This document shows positions 17,222-27,113 of a stretch of 64,000 nt of DNA, one piece after another; the first letter of the stretch is position 1; the number at the start of each line of letters is the position of its first letter. The DNA comes from Gemmatimonadaceae bacterium (lineage in GTDB: Bacteria; Gemmatimonadota; Gemmatimonadetes; Gemmatimonadales; Gemmatimonadaceae), in assembly GCA_036273715.1 (NCBI GenBank), contig DASUHB010000066.1, forward strand, positions 62,001 through 126,000. The letters are read 5' to 3'. The position numbers were made by a program, and so were the translations under genes. Under the pieces are notes generated by a model. That model was not told where the DNA came from and ran no database searches. It saw only the letters and a list, made by a program, of their open reading frames with translations.

Positions 17222-18853
17222 GTGCGCCCGTTCGTCGTCTTCTTCCGGCTGTTTCCGTTTGTGATCGCGTTCCTGCGAGACCGGCGGCGATGGATCGTCG
17301 TCGGCGGGCCGCGTCGGGCGAGCGAAGCCGCGCATCGCCGCCGCGCCCAACGCCTCACCGCCACGCTCGCGGCCCTCGGGCCCGCGTTCATCAAGCTGGC
17401 CCAGGTGTTCGCCTCGCGCGCCGACATCTTGCCCGAGCCGTATCTGAGCGAAGTGGGGACGCTCACCGACAGCGTGCCGCCGCTGCCCTCGAAGGACATC
17501 GAGGCCGTCATCGTCCGCGAGCTCGGCAAACCGGTGTCCGAGTTGTTCGACCGGTTCGACGAAGAGCCGCTCGCGGCCGCATCGTTGGGGCAGGTCCACC
17601 GCGCGTCGTTAGGCGGCAGGGAAGTAGCGGTGAAGGTGCTCAGGCCGGGCGTCGAAGAAATGGTGGCCGTCGACCTCGACGCCGCGTTTCGGATTCTCTA
17701 CTACCTCAACATTCTCTTCCCGAACCACCACACGCGTGCGATCACGACGATCGTGCGCGAATTCGCCAAGCGCATCGAAGAGGAAATGGATTTTCGCCAG
17801 GAAGGGCGGAACGCCGACCTCATCCGGGCCAATTTTGCGCGCGACACGCGGGTGGCGGTGCCGGAAGTGATGGGTGCGCTCACGTCCCGGCGCGTGCTCG
17901 TGCTCCAGTACATGGAGGGCACGAAGATCGACCAGCTCCAGGGCCGCATCGCCTCGGGCGACATCTCGCTCGAGACGCTCCTGCGGACGGTGGTCGAGGT
18001 CTACACCCAGATGATGCTGATCGACGGGCTCTTTCACGCCGACCCGCACCCGGGCAACCTGCTGGTCTCGCCTAACGGCACGCTCGTGCTGCTCGACTTC
18101 GGCATGGTGGTCCGCGTCGAGCGGGAGACGCGCGTGCGCCTCATCGAAACGGTGCTCGCGGCGGTGCGCAAAGATGTCGACGGCGTCATCGCCGGCTTCT
18201 ACGAGCTCGGCGTGCTCGATCCGGAAGTCGATCGCGGCACCGTGCGCGATGCGGCCGGCGCGCTCATGTCGGTCGCCTTCACGCCCGACGCCCAGCCGCG
18301 ACAGGTGCAGCGCATCGTGAACGAGGTGATGGCCACGTTCTATCGCTGGCCGATCATGCTGCCCAGCGAATTCGTGTACCTCGGCCGCGCCGCGGCGCTG
18401 GCGGAAGGCATCGCGCTGCGCTACGATCCCGCGTTCAACGCGGTGCAGTTTGCATCGCCGGTGATCCGCCGCATGGGCGCGACGCTGTTGGCATCGGTCG
18501 GCGCCAGCGATGCGCGCGACCGCATGCAGGATGTGCTGGGCGAGATCACCGGCATCGCGCGCGAGCTGCGGGACGTGCTGCGGCGCGCGGGCCGCGATGA
18601 GCTGCGCGTGCGCGCGCACCCGCGCGACGTGATGGAGATGCAGCTCTTCATCGCGGGACAGACGCGCCGGGTCGTGCTGTGCATGGCAACGGGCGTGCTG
18701 GCCGTCGTCGGCGCGCTGCTCTACGTGGCGGACCACAACACCTACGTTCTCGTGGCTACGTTGTTCGTGACGCTCGTCATGTTCGTGCTGTTTCTCCTCG
18801 TGCCGTGGCACCTGTTGTCGCGGCCGCTGCAAGGCTTGCGCCGGCGCCGATGA
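17222..18853 (+). CDS. ABC1/UbiB-family atypical kinase
   Basis: The 543-aa protein is a UbiB/ADCK-type kinase-like ATPase. The alanine-rich nucleotide loop (AAASLGQVHRA), the catalytic-core Lys (REVAVKVLRPG), the LFHADPHPGNLL loop and LLDFGM metal motif are intact. The KxGQ motif reads KLAQ (AFIKLAQVFASRADILP), with Ala in place of Gly. Two C-terminal membrane helices (about 480-530) anchor it. Homologues support quinone or isoprenoid-lipid metabolism. GTG start 1 nt after the preceding gene. Confidence 0.85.
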   Translation: MRPFVVFFRLFPFVIAFLRDRRRWIVVGGPRRASEAAHRRRAQRLTATLAALGPAFIKLAQVFASRADILPEPYLSEVGTLTDSVPPLPSKDIEAVIVRELGKPVSELFDRFDEEPLAAASLGQVHRASLGGREVAVKVLRPGVEEMVAVDLDAAFRILYYLNILFPNHHTRAITTIVREFAKRIEEEMDFRQEGRNADLIRANFARDTRVAVPEVMGALTSRRVLVLQYMEGTKIDQLQGRIASGDISLETLLRTVVEVYTQMMLIDGLFHADPHPGNLLVSPNGTLVLLDFGMVVRVERETRVRLIETVLAAVRKDVDGVIAGFYELGVLDPEVDRGTVRDAAGALMSVAFTPDAQPRQVQRIVNEVMATFYRWPIMLPSEFVYLGRAAALAEGIALRYDPAFNAVQFASPVIRRMGATLLASVGASDARDRMQDVLGEITGIARELRDVLRRAGRDELRVRAHPRDVMEMQLFIAGQTRRVVLCMATGVLAVVGALLYVADHNTYVLVATLFVTLVMFVLFLLVPWHLLSRPLQGLRRRR

Positions 18854-19929
18854 CCACGTCCTCGGCGCCGCGCGAAGCGCACCGCACCCTGCTCGCCGAC
18901 TTCGACGCGCGCCGGCCGGCGGCGCTCGCGCGCGCGGTGAGCATCGTGGAAAATCATCGCGCCGGGTTCGAGGATCTGTTAGGCGCGCTGCACCCGCGGT
19001 TGGGGCGGGCGCGCCGGATCGGCATCACCGGGCCGCCGGGCGCCGGCAAGAGCACCATCACCACCCGGCTCGCCGCGCGCTATCTCGCGTCCGGGCTCTC
19101 CGCCGGCATCATCGCGGTGGACCCGACGTCGCCGTTCACCGGCGGCGCGCTGCTGGGCGACCGCATCCGCATGGAAGCGGTGGCGCTTGACGAGGGCATC
19201 TTCATCCGGTCGATGGCGACGCGCGGATCGTTAGGCGGGCTCGCGGCCAGCACGCGCGAGGTGGCCGACGTGCTCGATGGCTACGGGTTCGACCGCATCC
19301 TCATCGAGACTGTGGGCGTCGGACAGAGCGAGCTCGACATCGCGCGCACCGCGGACACTACCGTCGTCGTGCTCGTGCCCGAGTCCGGCGATTCCGTCCA
19401 GGCGATGAAGGCGGGCCTCATGGAGATCGCCGACGTGTTCGTGGTCAACAAGGCCGACCGGCCGGACGCCGAGCGCTTGCGGCACGAGATCCAGATGACA
19501 CTGGGTCTCCGGTTGGGCGGCACGATGCGAACCGTTCCGGCGCACCACGGCGTCGATCTCAAAAAACTGCGTAACCCGGCGCACGCCGCGCGTCAGGCCG
19601 CGCAGGACGATGCATCCGACGACTGGACGCCGCCCGTGTTAGCAACGATCGCCGACAAAGGTGAAGGCATCGACGCAGTGGCGGACGCCCTCGACCGGCA
19701 CTTCGACTATCTTTCACGCAGTGGCACGTTGGATGTCCGGCGGCGGGAACGGCTGCGCGAACGGGTGGTGGAAGCGGTGGAACGCCGTCTGCGGCAGCGC
19801 CTGTGGGGAAATCCGGACATCGCCGCCTGGGTGGATGCGCAGCTGCCGGCACTCGAGGCGGGAACCCTGACACCGTTCGCGGTGGCGGATACGCTTCTGG
19901 CGCGGAACGCCGCGCGCCTAACGCAATGA
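18850..19929 (+). CDS. meaB: MeaB-type G3E GTPase, acyl-CoA mutase chaperone
   Basis: The 359-aa protein belongs to the MeaB/ArgK family, which gates B12 loading and protects adenosylcobalamin mutases. Motifs: Walker [10 protein letters not shown], the switch region [19 protein letters not shown], the G3 region ETVGVGQSE and the base-specificity motif NKAD. The ATG overlaps the ABC1 kinase stop. The mutase large subunit starts 34 nt downstream, so the chaperone and its client share a transcription unit. Confidence 0.93.
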   Translation: MTTSSAPREAHRTLLADFDARRPAALARAVSIVENHRAGFEDLLGALHPRLGRARRIGITGPPGAGKSTITTRLAARYLASGLSAGIIAVDPTSPFTGGALLGDRIRMEAVALDEGIFIRSMATRGSLGGLAASTREVADVLDGYGFDRILIETVGVGQSELDIARTADTTVVVLVPESGDSVQAMKAGLMEIADVFVVNKADRPDAERLRHEIQMTLGLRLGGTMRTVPAHHGVDLKKLRNPAHAARQAAQDDASDDWTPPVLATIADKGEGIDAVADALDRHFDYLSRSGTLDVRRRERLRERVVEAVERRLRQRLWGNPDIAAWVDAQLPALEAGTLTPFAVADTLLARNAARLTQ

Positions 19930-19963
19930 CCGGCGCACGGCGCCGGAGACGAGGAATCGACGC

Positions 19964-21658
19964 ATGACCACCATCCGAGATGCGGCCGACCTGAGTCGCG
20001 ACGAGCACGCCGAGCTGGAACGCCTGCGCGCGGAAGTCGCTGCGTGGCGCGCCCGGTTCGACGCCGACCGCAAGCGCGACCTGGCGTTCACCAATTCCGG
20101 CGGCGACGTCGATCCGCTCTACACCGCGCTCGACACCGCGAGCCTCGATCCCGCGGCGCTCGGCACGCCGGGCACGTATCCGTTCACACGCGGCATCCAT
20201 CCGACCGGATACCGCGGCCGCCTCTGGACCATGCGCCAGTTTGCCGGGTTCGGCAGCGCGCGCGACACCAACGAACGCTACAAGTATCTGCTCGCGCACG
20301 GACAGACGGGCCTGTCGGTCGCGTTCGATTTCCCGACGCTCATGGGCTACGACTCCGACCATCCACGGTCGGAGGGCGAGGTGGGGAAGTGCGGCGTCGC
20401 CATCTCGAGCGTCGCCGACATGGAGACGTTGTTCGACGGCATTCCGTTAGACCAGGTGTCCGTCTCCATGACCATCAATGGTCCGGCGATCATTCTCTAT
20501 TGCTTCCTGATCGCCGCCGCCGAGCGGCACGGGGTTCCATCGGAAAAGCTGCGGGGGACCATCCAGAACGACATCCTGAAAGAGTACATGGCCCAGCACG
20601 CGTGGATCTATCCGATCGAGCCCGCGCTGCGTCTGATCGTCGATGGATTCGAGTGGTCCGCCAAGCACGCGCCGCAATGGAACACGATCTCGATCTCGGG
20701 CTACCACATTCGCGAGGCCGGGGCGACGGCGGTCCAGGAGCTGGCCTTCACGCTCGCCGACGGATTCACCTACGTGGAGCGCGGCCTCGCGCGCGGCCTG
20801 GACATCGATGACTTTGCTCCCCGCCTCTCGTTCTTCTGGGACATCCACAACGATTTCTTCGAGGAGATTGCGAAACTGCGGGCGGCGCGGCGCATCTGGG
20901 CGCGGCACATGCGCGACCGCTACCGGGCGCGCAACCCGCGTTCGTGGATGATGCGCTTCCACTCGCAAACCGCCGGCGTCACGCTCACGGCGCAGCAGCC
21001 GATGAACAACATCGTGCGCGTCGCGTATCAGGCGTTGGCCGCCGTGCTCGGCGGTACGCAGTCGTTGCACACCAACTCGATGGATGAAACACTGGCGCTG
21101 CCCACGGAGGAGTCGGTGCAGGTGGCGCTGCGCACGCAGCAGGTCCTGGCCTACGAAACCGGCGTGCCCAACGTGATCGACCCCTTGGGCGGCTCGTACT
21201 ACATCGAAAGCCTAACGGAAAGCATGGAGCGCGACGCCGAGGCGCTGTTCGAAGACATCGCGCGCGCCGGCGGCGTGGTACGCGCCCTCGAATCGGGGTG
21301 GCTGCAGCGCAAGATCGCCCAGTCCTCGGCGCGCCAGCAGTGGGAGCTCGAGCAGCACCGCAAGCTGGTCGTCGGCGTCAACGAATTCGTGACCGACGAG
21401 CCCGAGTTGACGATTCCCTTGCTCCGCATCGGCGCCGACGCCGAGGAAGATCAGCGGGCACGACTCAGAGCGCTGCGCGCGAACCGCGACGCCGCAAAGT
21501 GCACCGCCGCGCTCGCCGCGCTCCGCGATGCTGCGCGCACTTCGGCCAACCTGATCCCGCTCATCCTCGACGCCGCCCGCGCGGACGCCACGCTGTACGA
21601 GATTCGCGCCGCCATGGAAGAGGTGTTCGGCGCGTATCGGGAGCCGGTGTTCTTTTAA
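19964..21658 (+). CDS. icmA: B12-dependent acyl-CoA mutase large subunit, isobutyryl-CoA mutase-like
   Basis: The 564-aa protein is a methylmalonyl-CoA mutase family catalytic subunit without a B12 domain, matching the size of IcmA (about 566 aa) rather than full MCM (about 700). In MCM the residues Tyr89 and Arg207 (P. shermanii numbering) select methylmalonyl-CoA; isobutyryl-CoA mutase has Phe and Gln. Here the aligned residues are Phe93 (TMRQFAGFG) and Gln211 ([10 protein letters not shown]), with the same spacing of 118. The separate 136-aa B12 subunit is at 23373. It probably interconverts isobutyryl-CoA and n-butyryl-CoA. GAGG-type ribosome site upstream. A simple MCM annotation is the alternative. 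Confidence 0.8.
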   Translation: MTTIRDAADLSRDEHAELERLRAEVAAWRARFDADRKRDLAFTNSGGDVDPLYTALDTASLDPAALGTPGTYPFTRGIHPTGYRGRLWTMRQFAGFGSARDTNERYKYLLAHGQTGLSVAFDFPTLMGYDSDHPRSEGEVGKCGVAISSVADMETLFDGIPLDQVSVSMTINGPAIILYCFLIAAAERHGVPSEKLRGTIQNDILKEYMAQHAWIYPIEPALRLIVDGFEWSAKHAPQWNTISISGYHIREAGATAVQELAFTLADGFTYVERGLARGLDIDDFAPRLSFFWDIHNDFFEEIAKLRAARRIWARHMRDRYRARNPRSWMMRFHSQTAGVTLTAQQPMNNIVRVAYQALAAVLGGTQSLHTNSMDETLALPTEESVQVALRTQQVLAYETGVPNVIDPLGGSYYIESLTESMERDAEALFEDIARAGGVVRALESGWLQRKIAQSSARQQWELEQHRKLVVGVNEFVTDEPELTIPLLRIGADAEEDQRARLRALRANRDAAKCTAALAALRDAARTSANLIPLILDAARADATLYEIRAAMEEVFGAYREPVFF

Positions 21659-22063
21659 GGCGGACGAGGCGGACAGGGCCGGACAAAAAGCGGAGACAGC
21701 GGTAAGGCGGAAAGGGCGGACAAGGCCGGATAGAAAGCGGAGACAGCGGTAAGTCGGACGAAACCGGCGGTGTCCGTCGTCAGCCTTCTTCCATGATCTC
21801 GCCCCGGATCCGATCTCGCCTCATGCGTGGGGTCCCGCCCTTCGTTATCCGGCTTTGTCCGGCGAAGTCCGGTTCTGTCCGCCTGTCGCTTTTTTGGGGG
21901 TCCGACCCTGCACATTCCGGTTCTCGGCCCGGATCCGATCTCCCCTCCCAAGTCCCGCATTGTCCGGCGACGTCCGGTCTTGTCCGCCTGACGGTTTTCG
22001 GTCCGACCCTGCGCATTGTTCGGCGGGCAGGGCCGTCAACCGATCGCCACAGGAGGATGGACA
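21659..22063. repeat. Intergenic repeat region: 47-nt tandem pair and two longer direct repeats
   Basis: The icmA stop codon runs straight into two tandem 47-nt units (21658-21704 and 21705-21751, 41 of 47 identical) rich in GGCGGACA and GCCGGACA. Downstream, two related blocks (about 21854-21916 and 21959-22019) repeat GTCCGGCGA.GTCCGG, TTGTCCGCCTG and GGTCCGACCCTGC; each is linked to CGGATCCGATCTC. The second set is inverse in sense to the first (GGACAGGGCCGGACA versus TGTCCGG...TGTCCGCC), so the whole region could fold. No coding gene is seen. The secreted-protein ribosome site is at 22051-22056. Confidence 0.7.
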
Positions 22064-23197
22064 ATGCGAGCCACCCGGATTTCACGGTGGGCGGCCGTCG
22101 CCGCCTTTGTCACCGCGCCCGCGCTGCACGCGCAAGGCGCACCCCCAGCACAACCCGCTGCGGCTCCGGCAGCCGCGCCTGCAGCCGCGCAGGCAACGCA
22201 ACCGCCTAACGTCTGCGGCAGCACGCCCAACTGCGTCGAGACGAACGATTTTGCGGCCGTGATCACGAACTTCCGGACGAGTGATCTGCGCGGCTACAAG
22301 ATGATCGATGTCGTGATGCATTTTCAGAACAAGACGGCGAACTCTCTCGTCCTCGCCTACCTGACCAACTCCGGCACCATCATCGATGACAAGGGCAACC
22401 GCTACGTGGTGTACGGCCCGAACGGTGTGCGCGGCATCGGGCAGGTCTACGGCGGCAGCTTCGACCCGAAATTCACGCTCAATGCAGGCGGGAGCGGCGA
22501 CGCGCAGTTCGAGCTGGCGTGGTATCCGGGACAGCAGATCTACGGATTCAGCTTCTCGTTCGACCTCACGATCGACGAGATCAACTCCTATCAGGGCGGC
22601 CAGCACTCGTTAGGCGGCGAGTTTCCGCTCCACTTCCAGAACCTGGCCAACGGCGTCTCGAGCGGCGGACAGCTTGCGTCCGTGGCCGGTGCGGCCGGCG
22701 CTGCCGCGGGCGGCACGGGCAGCGCGGGCGGCGCGGCCGGCCAGCCCTGCGCGGGCGGCGCGGCAGGAACGGCCACGCAGGTGGCGAATGCGACCGGGTC
22801 GCAGGCAGTCCAGGGAGCGGCGGCGCAGGGTGCGGCGACCGTCTCACAGGCAGCGACTGCGGTGCAGAACCTGACGTCGATCTTCAGCAAGAAAAAGAAT
22901 CAGCCGGCCAAGCAGGCAAACCCGTGCGGTGCTGCGGGCGGCACGGTGACGCAGGCGTCGACGGGAAGCGTTGCGCCTGCGGCTGGAACCACGCCGGCGA
23001 CGCCGTCCGCGAGCAAAGCGACGACGACCGCCAGTCCGGCGGCCATGAAGGCGGGTGGCGTTCGTCCCGGCACGACGCCGACCGTTACACCGCCCAAGGC
23101 GACGACCACGCCGGCAACGACGACCACGCCGGTCAAGCCGACGCCGAGGACTGGCACCAAGAAGACGGTCACGCCGGACACGACGAAGCACCCGTAG
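22064..23197 (+). CDS. Secreted protein of unknown function with low-complexity tail
   Basis: The 377-aa protein starts at an ATG 7 nt after a perfect AGGAGG. A signal peptide ([24 protein letters not shown]) is followed by an Ala/Pro stretch, then a plausible folded domain at about 45-200 ([49 protein letters not shown]). After about residue 205 the sequence is Gly/Ala-rich and ends in a Thr/Pro/Lys tail ([15 protein letters not shown]). I do not recognise the domain. It separates the large and small mutase subunit genes; nothing suggests a functional link. Confidence 0.6.
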   Translation: MRATRISRWAAVAAFVTAPALHAQGAPPAQPAAAPAAAPAAAQATQPPNVCGSTPNCVETNDFAAVITNFRTSDLRGYKMIDVVMHFQNKTANSLVLAYLTNSGTIIDDKGNRYVVYGPNGVRGIGQVYGGSFDPKFTLNAGGSGDAQFELAWYPGQQIYGFSFSFDLTIDEINSYQGGQHSLGGEFPLHFQNLANGVSSGGQLASVAGAAGAAAGGTGSAGGAAGQPCAGGAAGTATQVANATGSQAVQGAAAQGAATVSQAATAVQNLTSIFSKKKNQPAKQANPCGAAGGTVTQASTGSVAPAAGTTPATPSASKATTTASPAAMKAGGVRPGTTPTVTPPKATTTPATTTTPVKPTPRTGTKKTVTPDTTKHP

Positions 23198-23221
23198 CAC
23201 TCGACGTTTCGATGACGCGCA

Positions 23222-23252
23222 ACGCCGCGGGCTCGCCAAGAGTCCGCGGCGT
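23222..23252 (+). terminator. Candidate hairpin terminator
   Basis: A perfect 9-bp stem (ACGCCGCGG paired with CCGCGGCGT) closes a 13-nt loop 25 nt after the secreted-protein stop codon. There is no T tract, so termination would be weak or factor-assisted. Confidence 0.4.
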
Positions 23253-23279
23253 GTGTGCATCAGGCGATTGCGGAACGCC

Positions 23280-23308
23280 TTGGCGCTCTCATGGGACGTC
23301 GATAGAAT
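23280..23308 (+). promoter_or_regulatory. Candidate sigma-70 promoter for the icmB operon
   Basis: TTGGCG at 23280-23285 and TAGAAT at 23303-23308 are separated by 17 nt and lie about 65 nt upstream of the icmB start, just after the hairpin. Spacing and -10 box fit a housekeeping promoter. Confidence 0.4.
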
Positions 23309-23372
23309 TACGCAGCCGTGTATCGCGGCGCTTTCCTCGTTTTTCCGTCCCAACGGACGCTACTTTTCGCAC

Positions 23373-23783
23373 ATGCGACCCATTCGGGTGCTCATAGCCA
23401 AGCCCGGTCTCGATGGCCACGACCGCGGCGCCAAAGTCGTTGCGGCGGCGCTTCGCGATTCGGGCATGGAAGTGATCTATACTGGTCTCCATCAGACGCC
23501 GGAAATGATCGCCAACGCGGCGGTGCAGGAGGATGTGGATGTGGTCGGATTGTCGATCTTGAGCGGCGCGCACATGACGCTCTTTCCGCGCGTGCGAGAG
23601 CTGCTCCGTAAGGCAGGACGCGACGACATTCTGATCACCGGCGGCGGGATCATTCCGAAAGAAGACATCGACGCGCTGCGCGAGCAGGGCGTCGGGCAGC
23701 TCTTCGGACCGGGAACGCCGACGACGGCGCTGGTGGATTACATCAAGGCGTGGTTCGCCGAGCGCGAGCAGCAGGAAGCGTGA
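23373..23783 (+). CDS. icmB: B12-binding small subunit of acyl-CoA mutase
   Basis: The 136-aa protein consists of one cobalamin-binding domain. It carries the base-off/His-on motif DGHDRGAK (DxHxxG), then the SILSGAHM and [11 protein letters not shown] blocks that complete the signature. Its length equals that reported for IcmB of Streptomyces, and the large subunit at 19964 lacks exactly this domain. The ATG at 23373 precedes the first strand ([18 protein letters not shown]). Its stop overlaps the GTG start of the carboxylase subunit, placing it in the carboxylase/AtuA operon rather than next to icmA. Confidence 0.9.
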   Translation: MRPIRVLIAKPGLDGHDRGAKVVAAALRDSGMEVIYTGLHQTPEMIANAAVQEDVDVVGLSILSGAHMTLFPRVRELLRKAGRDDILITGGGIIPKEDIDALREQGVGQLFGPGTPTTALVDYIKAWFAEREQQEA

Positions 23784-25399
23784 CCGCGACGCCACGACTG
23801 CGCGAGTTGTCGACCGACTTGCGCGCGCTCGAAGAGCGTCTTCGGTTAGGCGGCGGCGCCGACAAGATCGAGCGCCAGCACCGGCAGGGCAAGCTCACCG
23901 CCCGCGAGCGCATCGCGCTGCTGTGCGACCCCGGCGCGCGGTTTCTCGAGGTGGGACTGCTCGTCGCCTACGACCAATACGACGGCCAGGCGCCGGGCGC
24001 CGGCGTCGTGACCGGCGTCGGCATCGTCGAGGGGCGCGAAGTGGTGGTCGTCGCCAACGACGCGACGGTGAAAGCCGGGTCGTGGTGGCCCGAAACGATC
24101 CGCAAGATGCTTCGCGCCCAGGAAATCGCGATGCGCTGCCGCATCCCGATCATCTACCTGGTCGACTCCGCCGGCGTGAATCTGCCGTATCAGGGCGGCG
24201 TGTTCCCCGGGCAATACGGCGCGAGCCGGATCTTCTACTACAACTCGGTCATGCGGCGCTACCTGCGAATTCCGCAGCTCGCCGCAGTAATGGGACCCTG
24301 CATCGCGGGCGGCGCCTACCTGCCGGCGCTCTCCGACGTGATCCTGATGGTGGAAGGCACGTCGTTCATGGGGTTGGGTGGTCCGAATCTGGTCAAGGGC
24401 GCCACCGGACAGGTGGTGGACGGCGAGTCGTTAGGCGGCGCCCACACCCACACCGAGATTTCCGGCGTGGCGCACTACGTCGTCAAGAACGACGAGCGCT
24501 GCGTCGAGAAGTTGCGCGCGCTCGTGTCGCGCCTTCCCCGGCCCGTTAGGCGGGGGGTGCAGGATGGGGCGCCGCCCGCGACGGCCCCCGATGCGCTGTA
24601 CGACCTGCTGCCGCAGGACCACCGCATGTCGTACGAGATGCACGAGGTGCTGCGCGCGATCGTCGACCGCGGCGAGCTGGACGAATTCCAGAGCGGCCGC
24701 GCCAAGGAAATGATCTGCGGCGACGCCGCCATCGACGGCATGCCGGTGGGCGTCATCGCCAACCATCGCGGGCTGATCAAAGGACGCCAGGGCGAGCGCC
24801 CGCGCTTCGGCGGCATCATCTACACCGAAAGTGCGGAGAAGGTGGCCTACTTCATCGACCGCTGCGACCGCGAGCGCATGCCGCTGCTGTTCGTGCAGGA
24901 CGTCTCGGGTTTCATGGTCGGTCCCGAGGCCGAGCACGGCGGCATCATCCGCGCGGGCGCGCAATTCGTCGAGGCGATGGCGACGGCCACGGTGCCCAAG
25001 CTCGTTCTCACGATCAATCATGCATCCGGCGCGGGATACTACGCGATGGCAGGGCAGGGGTTCGACCCGGATTTCATCTTCACGTGGCCCACTGGGCGGA
25101 TGGGTGTGATGGAAGGCGAATCGGCAGTGCAGGCCGTGCACGGGCCAGCGCTCGACGTGGCGCGCCGCGCAAACAAACAACCCGATCCCGACCTGGCCGC
25201 GGCGGTCGATGCGATGCGGGCGGACTACGATCACCAGCTGGATGCGCGTTATGCCGCGGCTCGCGGATACGTGGACGCAGTGATCTATCCCGAAGAGACG
25301 CGCGACGTTCTGGCAATGGCGCTGCGCAGTTCCCTCAACAATCCCGGGCCGCACCTCGGCGCGTTCGTGCTGCCGCCGCATCTCGGAGAACACGCATGA
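23780..25399 (+). CDS. Acyl-CoA carboxylase carboxyltransferase (beta) subunit
   Basis: The 539-aa protein has the two crotonase-fold halves of biotin-dependent carboxyltransferases. Visible blocks are [63 protein letters not shown] and in the second half [13 protein letters not shown] and [11 protein letters not shown]. Length and motifs fit the methylcrotonyl-/geranyl-CoA carboxylase beta group (LiuB/AtuC) better than propionyl-CoA carboxylase. The biotin carboxylase (alpha) partner is not in the window. GTG start overlaps icmB; stop overlaps atuA. Confidence 0.85.
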   Translation: MTATPRLRELSTDLRALEERLRLGGGADKIERQHRQGKLTARERIALLCDPGARFLEVGLLVAYDQYDGQAPGAGVVTGVGIVEGREVVVVANDATVKAGSWWPETIRKMLRAQEIAMRCRIPIIYLVDSAGVNLPYQGGVFPGQYGASRIFYYNSVMRRYLRIPQLAAVMGPCIAGGAYLPALSDVILMVEGTSFMGLGGPNLVKGATGQVVDGESLGGAHTHTEISGVAHYVVKNDERCVEKLRALVSRLPRPVRRGVQDGAPPATAPDALYDLLPQDHRMSYEMHEVLRAIVDRGELDEFQSGRAKEMICGDAAIDGMPVGVIANHRGLIKGRQGERPRFGGIIYTESAEKVAYFIDRCDRERMPLLFVQDVSGFMVGPEAEHGGIIRAGAQFVEAMATATVPKLVLTINHASGAGYYAMAGQGFDPDFIFTWPTGRMGVMEGESAVQAVHGPALDVARRANKQPDPDLAAAVDAMRADYDHQLDARYAAARGYVDAVIYPEETRDVLAMALRSSLNNPGPHLGAFVLPPHLGEHA

Positions 25400-26760
25400 C
25401 ACGCGTCGTGCGCGTTGCGAGCGGCCAGGGATTCTGGGGCGACTGGTTGGAGGCGCCTCGCCGCCAGGCCGATGGCGGACCGATCGACTACCTCATGCTC
25501 GACTATCTGGCCGAGGTGACGATGTCGATCCTGCAGAAGCAGAAGGAGCGGGATCCATCGTTAGGCTACGCGCGCGATTTCATCGGCGCCATGGAGAGCG
25601 TATTCGCCGCCGTCGCCCAACGGGGCGTGCGCGTGGTCGCGAACGCCGGCGGCGTGAACCCGGTGGCCTGCGCCGCCGCGGTCCGCGAGGCGGCGCGACG
25701 CGCCGGCGTGTCGGAGCAGATCCGCATCGGCATCGTCACCGGCGACGACTTGCTGCCTCGCATCGACGCACTGCTGGCCGAGGGCCACGCGCTCGCCAAC
25801 ATGGAGACAGGCGAACCGCTCTCGACCATCCGCGACCGCGTGCTGTCGGCGAACGCCTACCTTGGCGCACCGCCGATCGTCGACGCGCTGGGGCGCGGCG
25901 CCAACGTCGTCGTCACCGGGCGGTCGACCGACACGGCGCTCACCATGGCGCCCCTCCTTTACGAGTTCGGCTGGCGTCTCGATGACTGGGACAAGCTCGC
26001 TGCGGGCATCGTCGCCGGACACATCGTCGAGTGCGGCGCGCAGTGCTCGGGCGGCAACTGCCTGTACGACTGGCGCACGATTCCCGACCTCGCGAACATC
26101 GGCTACCCGATCGTCGAGGGGCACGAGGACGGCAGCTTCGTGATCTACAAGCATCCGAACACCGGCGGCCGCATCGATGTGCACAGCGTCAGCGAGCAGC
26201 TGGTGTACGAGATGGGCGATCCGCACTCGTACATCACGCCCGACGTCATCGCCGACTTCACGACGATCCATCTCGAGCGCGCGGGGGCGGATCGCGTGCG
26301 CGTGTTCGGCATCCGCGGCCGGCCGCCCACCGACAAGCTCAAGGTATCGATCGCCTATCGCGCCGGGTTCAAGGCGTTAGGCACCCTCGTGTACGCGTGG
26401 CCCGACGCGCTCGAGAAGGCGCGCCTTTCCGACCGCGTGCTGCGCGAGCGTCTCGACCGGCTCGGCCTGGCGTTCGACGCGGTGCACACCGAATTCCTCG
26501 GCGCGTCGGCGACGCACGGCGCGCTGGCCGGACCCGCGGGCGACGTGCCCGAGGTCCAGCTGCGCATCGGCGTGCGCGGGCCCGACCGGAAGGCGGTCGA
26601 ACGGTTCACCCGCGAAATCGCTCCGTTAGTCCTGAACGGACCGCCCAGCGTCACCGGGTTTGCCGGCGGCCGGCCGAAAACCGAAGAGGTGGTGGCGTAC
26701 TGGCCGGCCCTCGTCGACAAGCGCGTCGTGACGCCGGCGGTCACCATGGATGAGCCATGA
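25396..26760 (+). CDS. atuA: AtuA-like DUF1446 protein, N-terminal module
   Basis: The 454-aa protein matches the DUF1446 part of AtuA: GQGFWGDWLEAP, YLMLDYLAEVTMSIL, NAGGVNPVACA, GRGANVVVTGRSTDTALTMAPL, VECGAQCSGGN and the CxxGN-type motif. AtuA is required for acyclic terpene (citronellol/geraniol) use in Pseudomonas, but its reaction is not known to me. In Pseudomonas the protein has a further C-terminal domain; here that domain is the next gene. ATGA overlaps join the carboxylase, this gene and the next. Confidence 0.83.
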   Translation: MTRVVRVASGQGFWGDWLEAPRRQADGGPIDYLMLDYLAEVTMSILQKQKERDPSLGYARDFIGAMESVFAAVAQRGVRVVANAGGVNPVACAAAVREAARRAGVSEQIRIGIVTGDDLLPRIDALLAEGHALANMETGEPLSTIRDRVLSANAYLGAPPIVDALGRGANVVVTGRSTDTALTMAPLLYEFGWRLDDWDKLAAGIVAGHIVECGAQCSGGNCLYDWRTIPDLANIGYPIVEGHEDGSFVIYKHPNTGGRIDVHSVSEQLVYEMGDPHSYITPDVIADFTTIHLERAGADRVRVFGIRGRPPTDKLKVSIAYRAGFKALGTLVYAWPDALEKARLSDRVLRERLDRLGLAFDAVHTEFLGASATHGALAGPAGDVPEVQLRIGVRGPDRKAVERFTREIAPLVLNGPPSVTGFAGGRPKTEEVVAYWPALVDKRVVTPAVTMDEP

Positions 26761-27113
26761 AGATTCGGCTGTTGGACATCGCGCACGCGCGCTCGGGCGA
26801 CAAGGGCGACACCGCCAACGTCGGCGTGATCGCGCTCGAGCCCCGGTGGTACCCGCTGCTCGAGCGGGAGCTGACGCGCGACCGGGTGGCGCGGCATTTC
26901 GCCGGCGCCATCACGGGCGGCGTCGAGCGGTACGCGCTGCCGAATCTGGGCGCGCTCAACTTTCTGCTGCACGGTGCGTTAGGCGGCGGCGGCACGTTGT
27001 CGCTCAAGACCGATGCGCAGGGCAAGGTGTTTTCGACCGCGCTGCTCCGCCTCGAGCTCGACGTTCCCGACGCCGAGGCGCGCCGGCTCGGCCTGCCGGG
27101 CGCCGGCGGGTGA
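26757..27113 (+). CDS. AtuA C-terminal-domain-like small protein
   Basis: The 118-aa protein opens with IRLLDIAHARSGDKGDTANVGVIAL, the hallmark of the ferredoxin-fold domain found at the C-terminus of AtuA, and ends with GALGGGGTLSLKTDAQGKVFSTALLRLE. It overlaps the DUF1446 gene by 4 nt and probably forms a complex with it, in place of a single fused polypeptide. Confidence 0.78.
   Translation: MKIRLLDIAHARSGDKGDTANVGVIALEPRWYPLLERELTRDRVARHFAGAITGGVERYALPNLGALNFLLHGALGGGGTLSLKTDAQGKVFSTALLRLELDVPDAEARRLGLPGAGG

Noticed and set aside
18100-23400. Cobalamin riboswitch upstream of meaB, icmA or icmB
   Set aside because: No B12-box-like conserved core was seen in the short gaps before these genes.
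23780-25399. Propionyl-CoA carboxylase beta subunit as partner of methylmalonyl-CoA mutase
   Set aside because: Motifs and neighbours (AtuA, LiuC-like hydratase) fit the methylcrotonyl-/geranyl-CoA type better, and the mutase itself looks like ICM.
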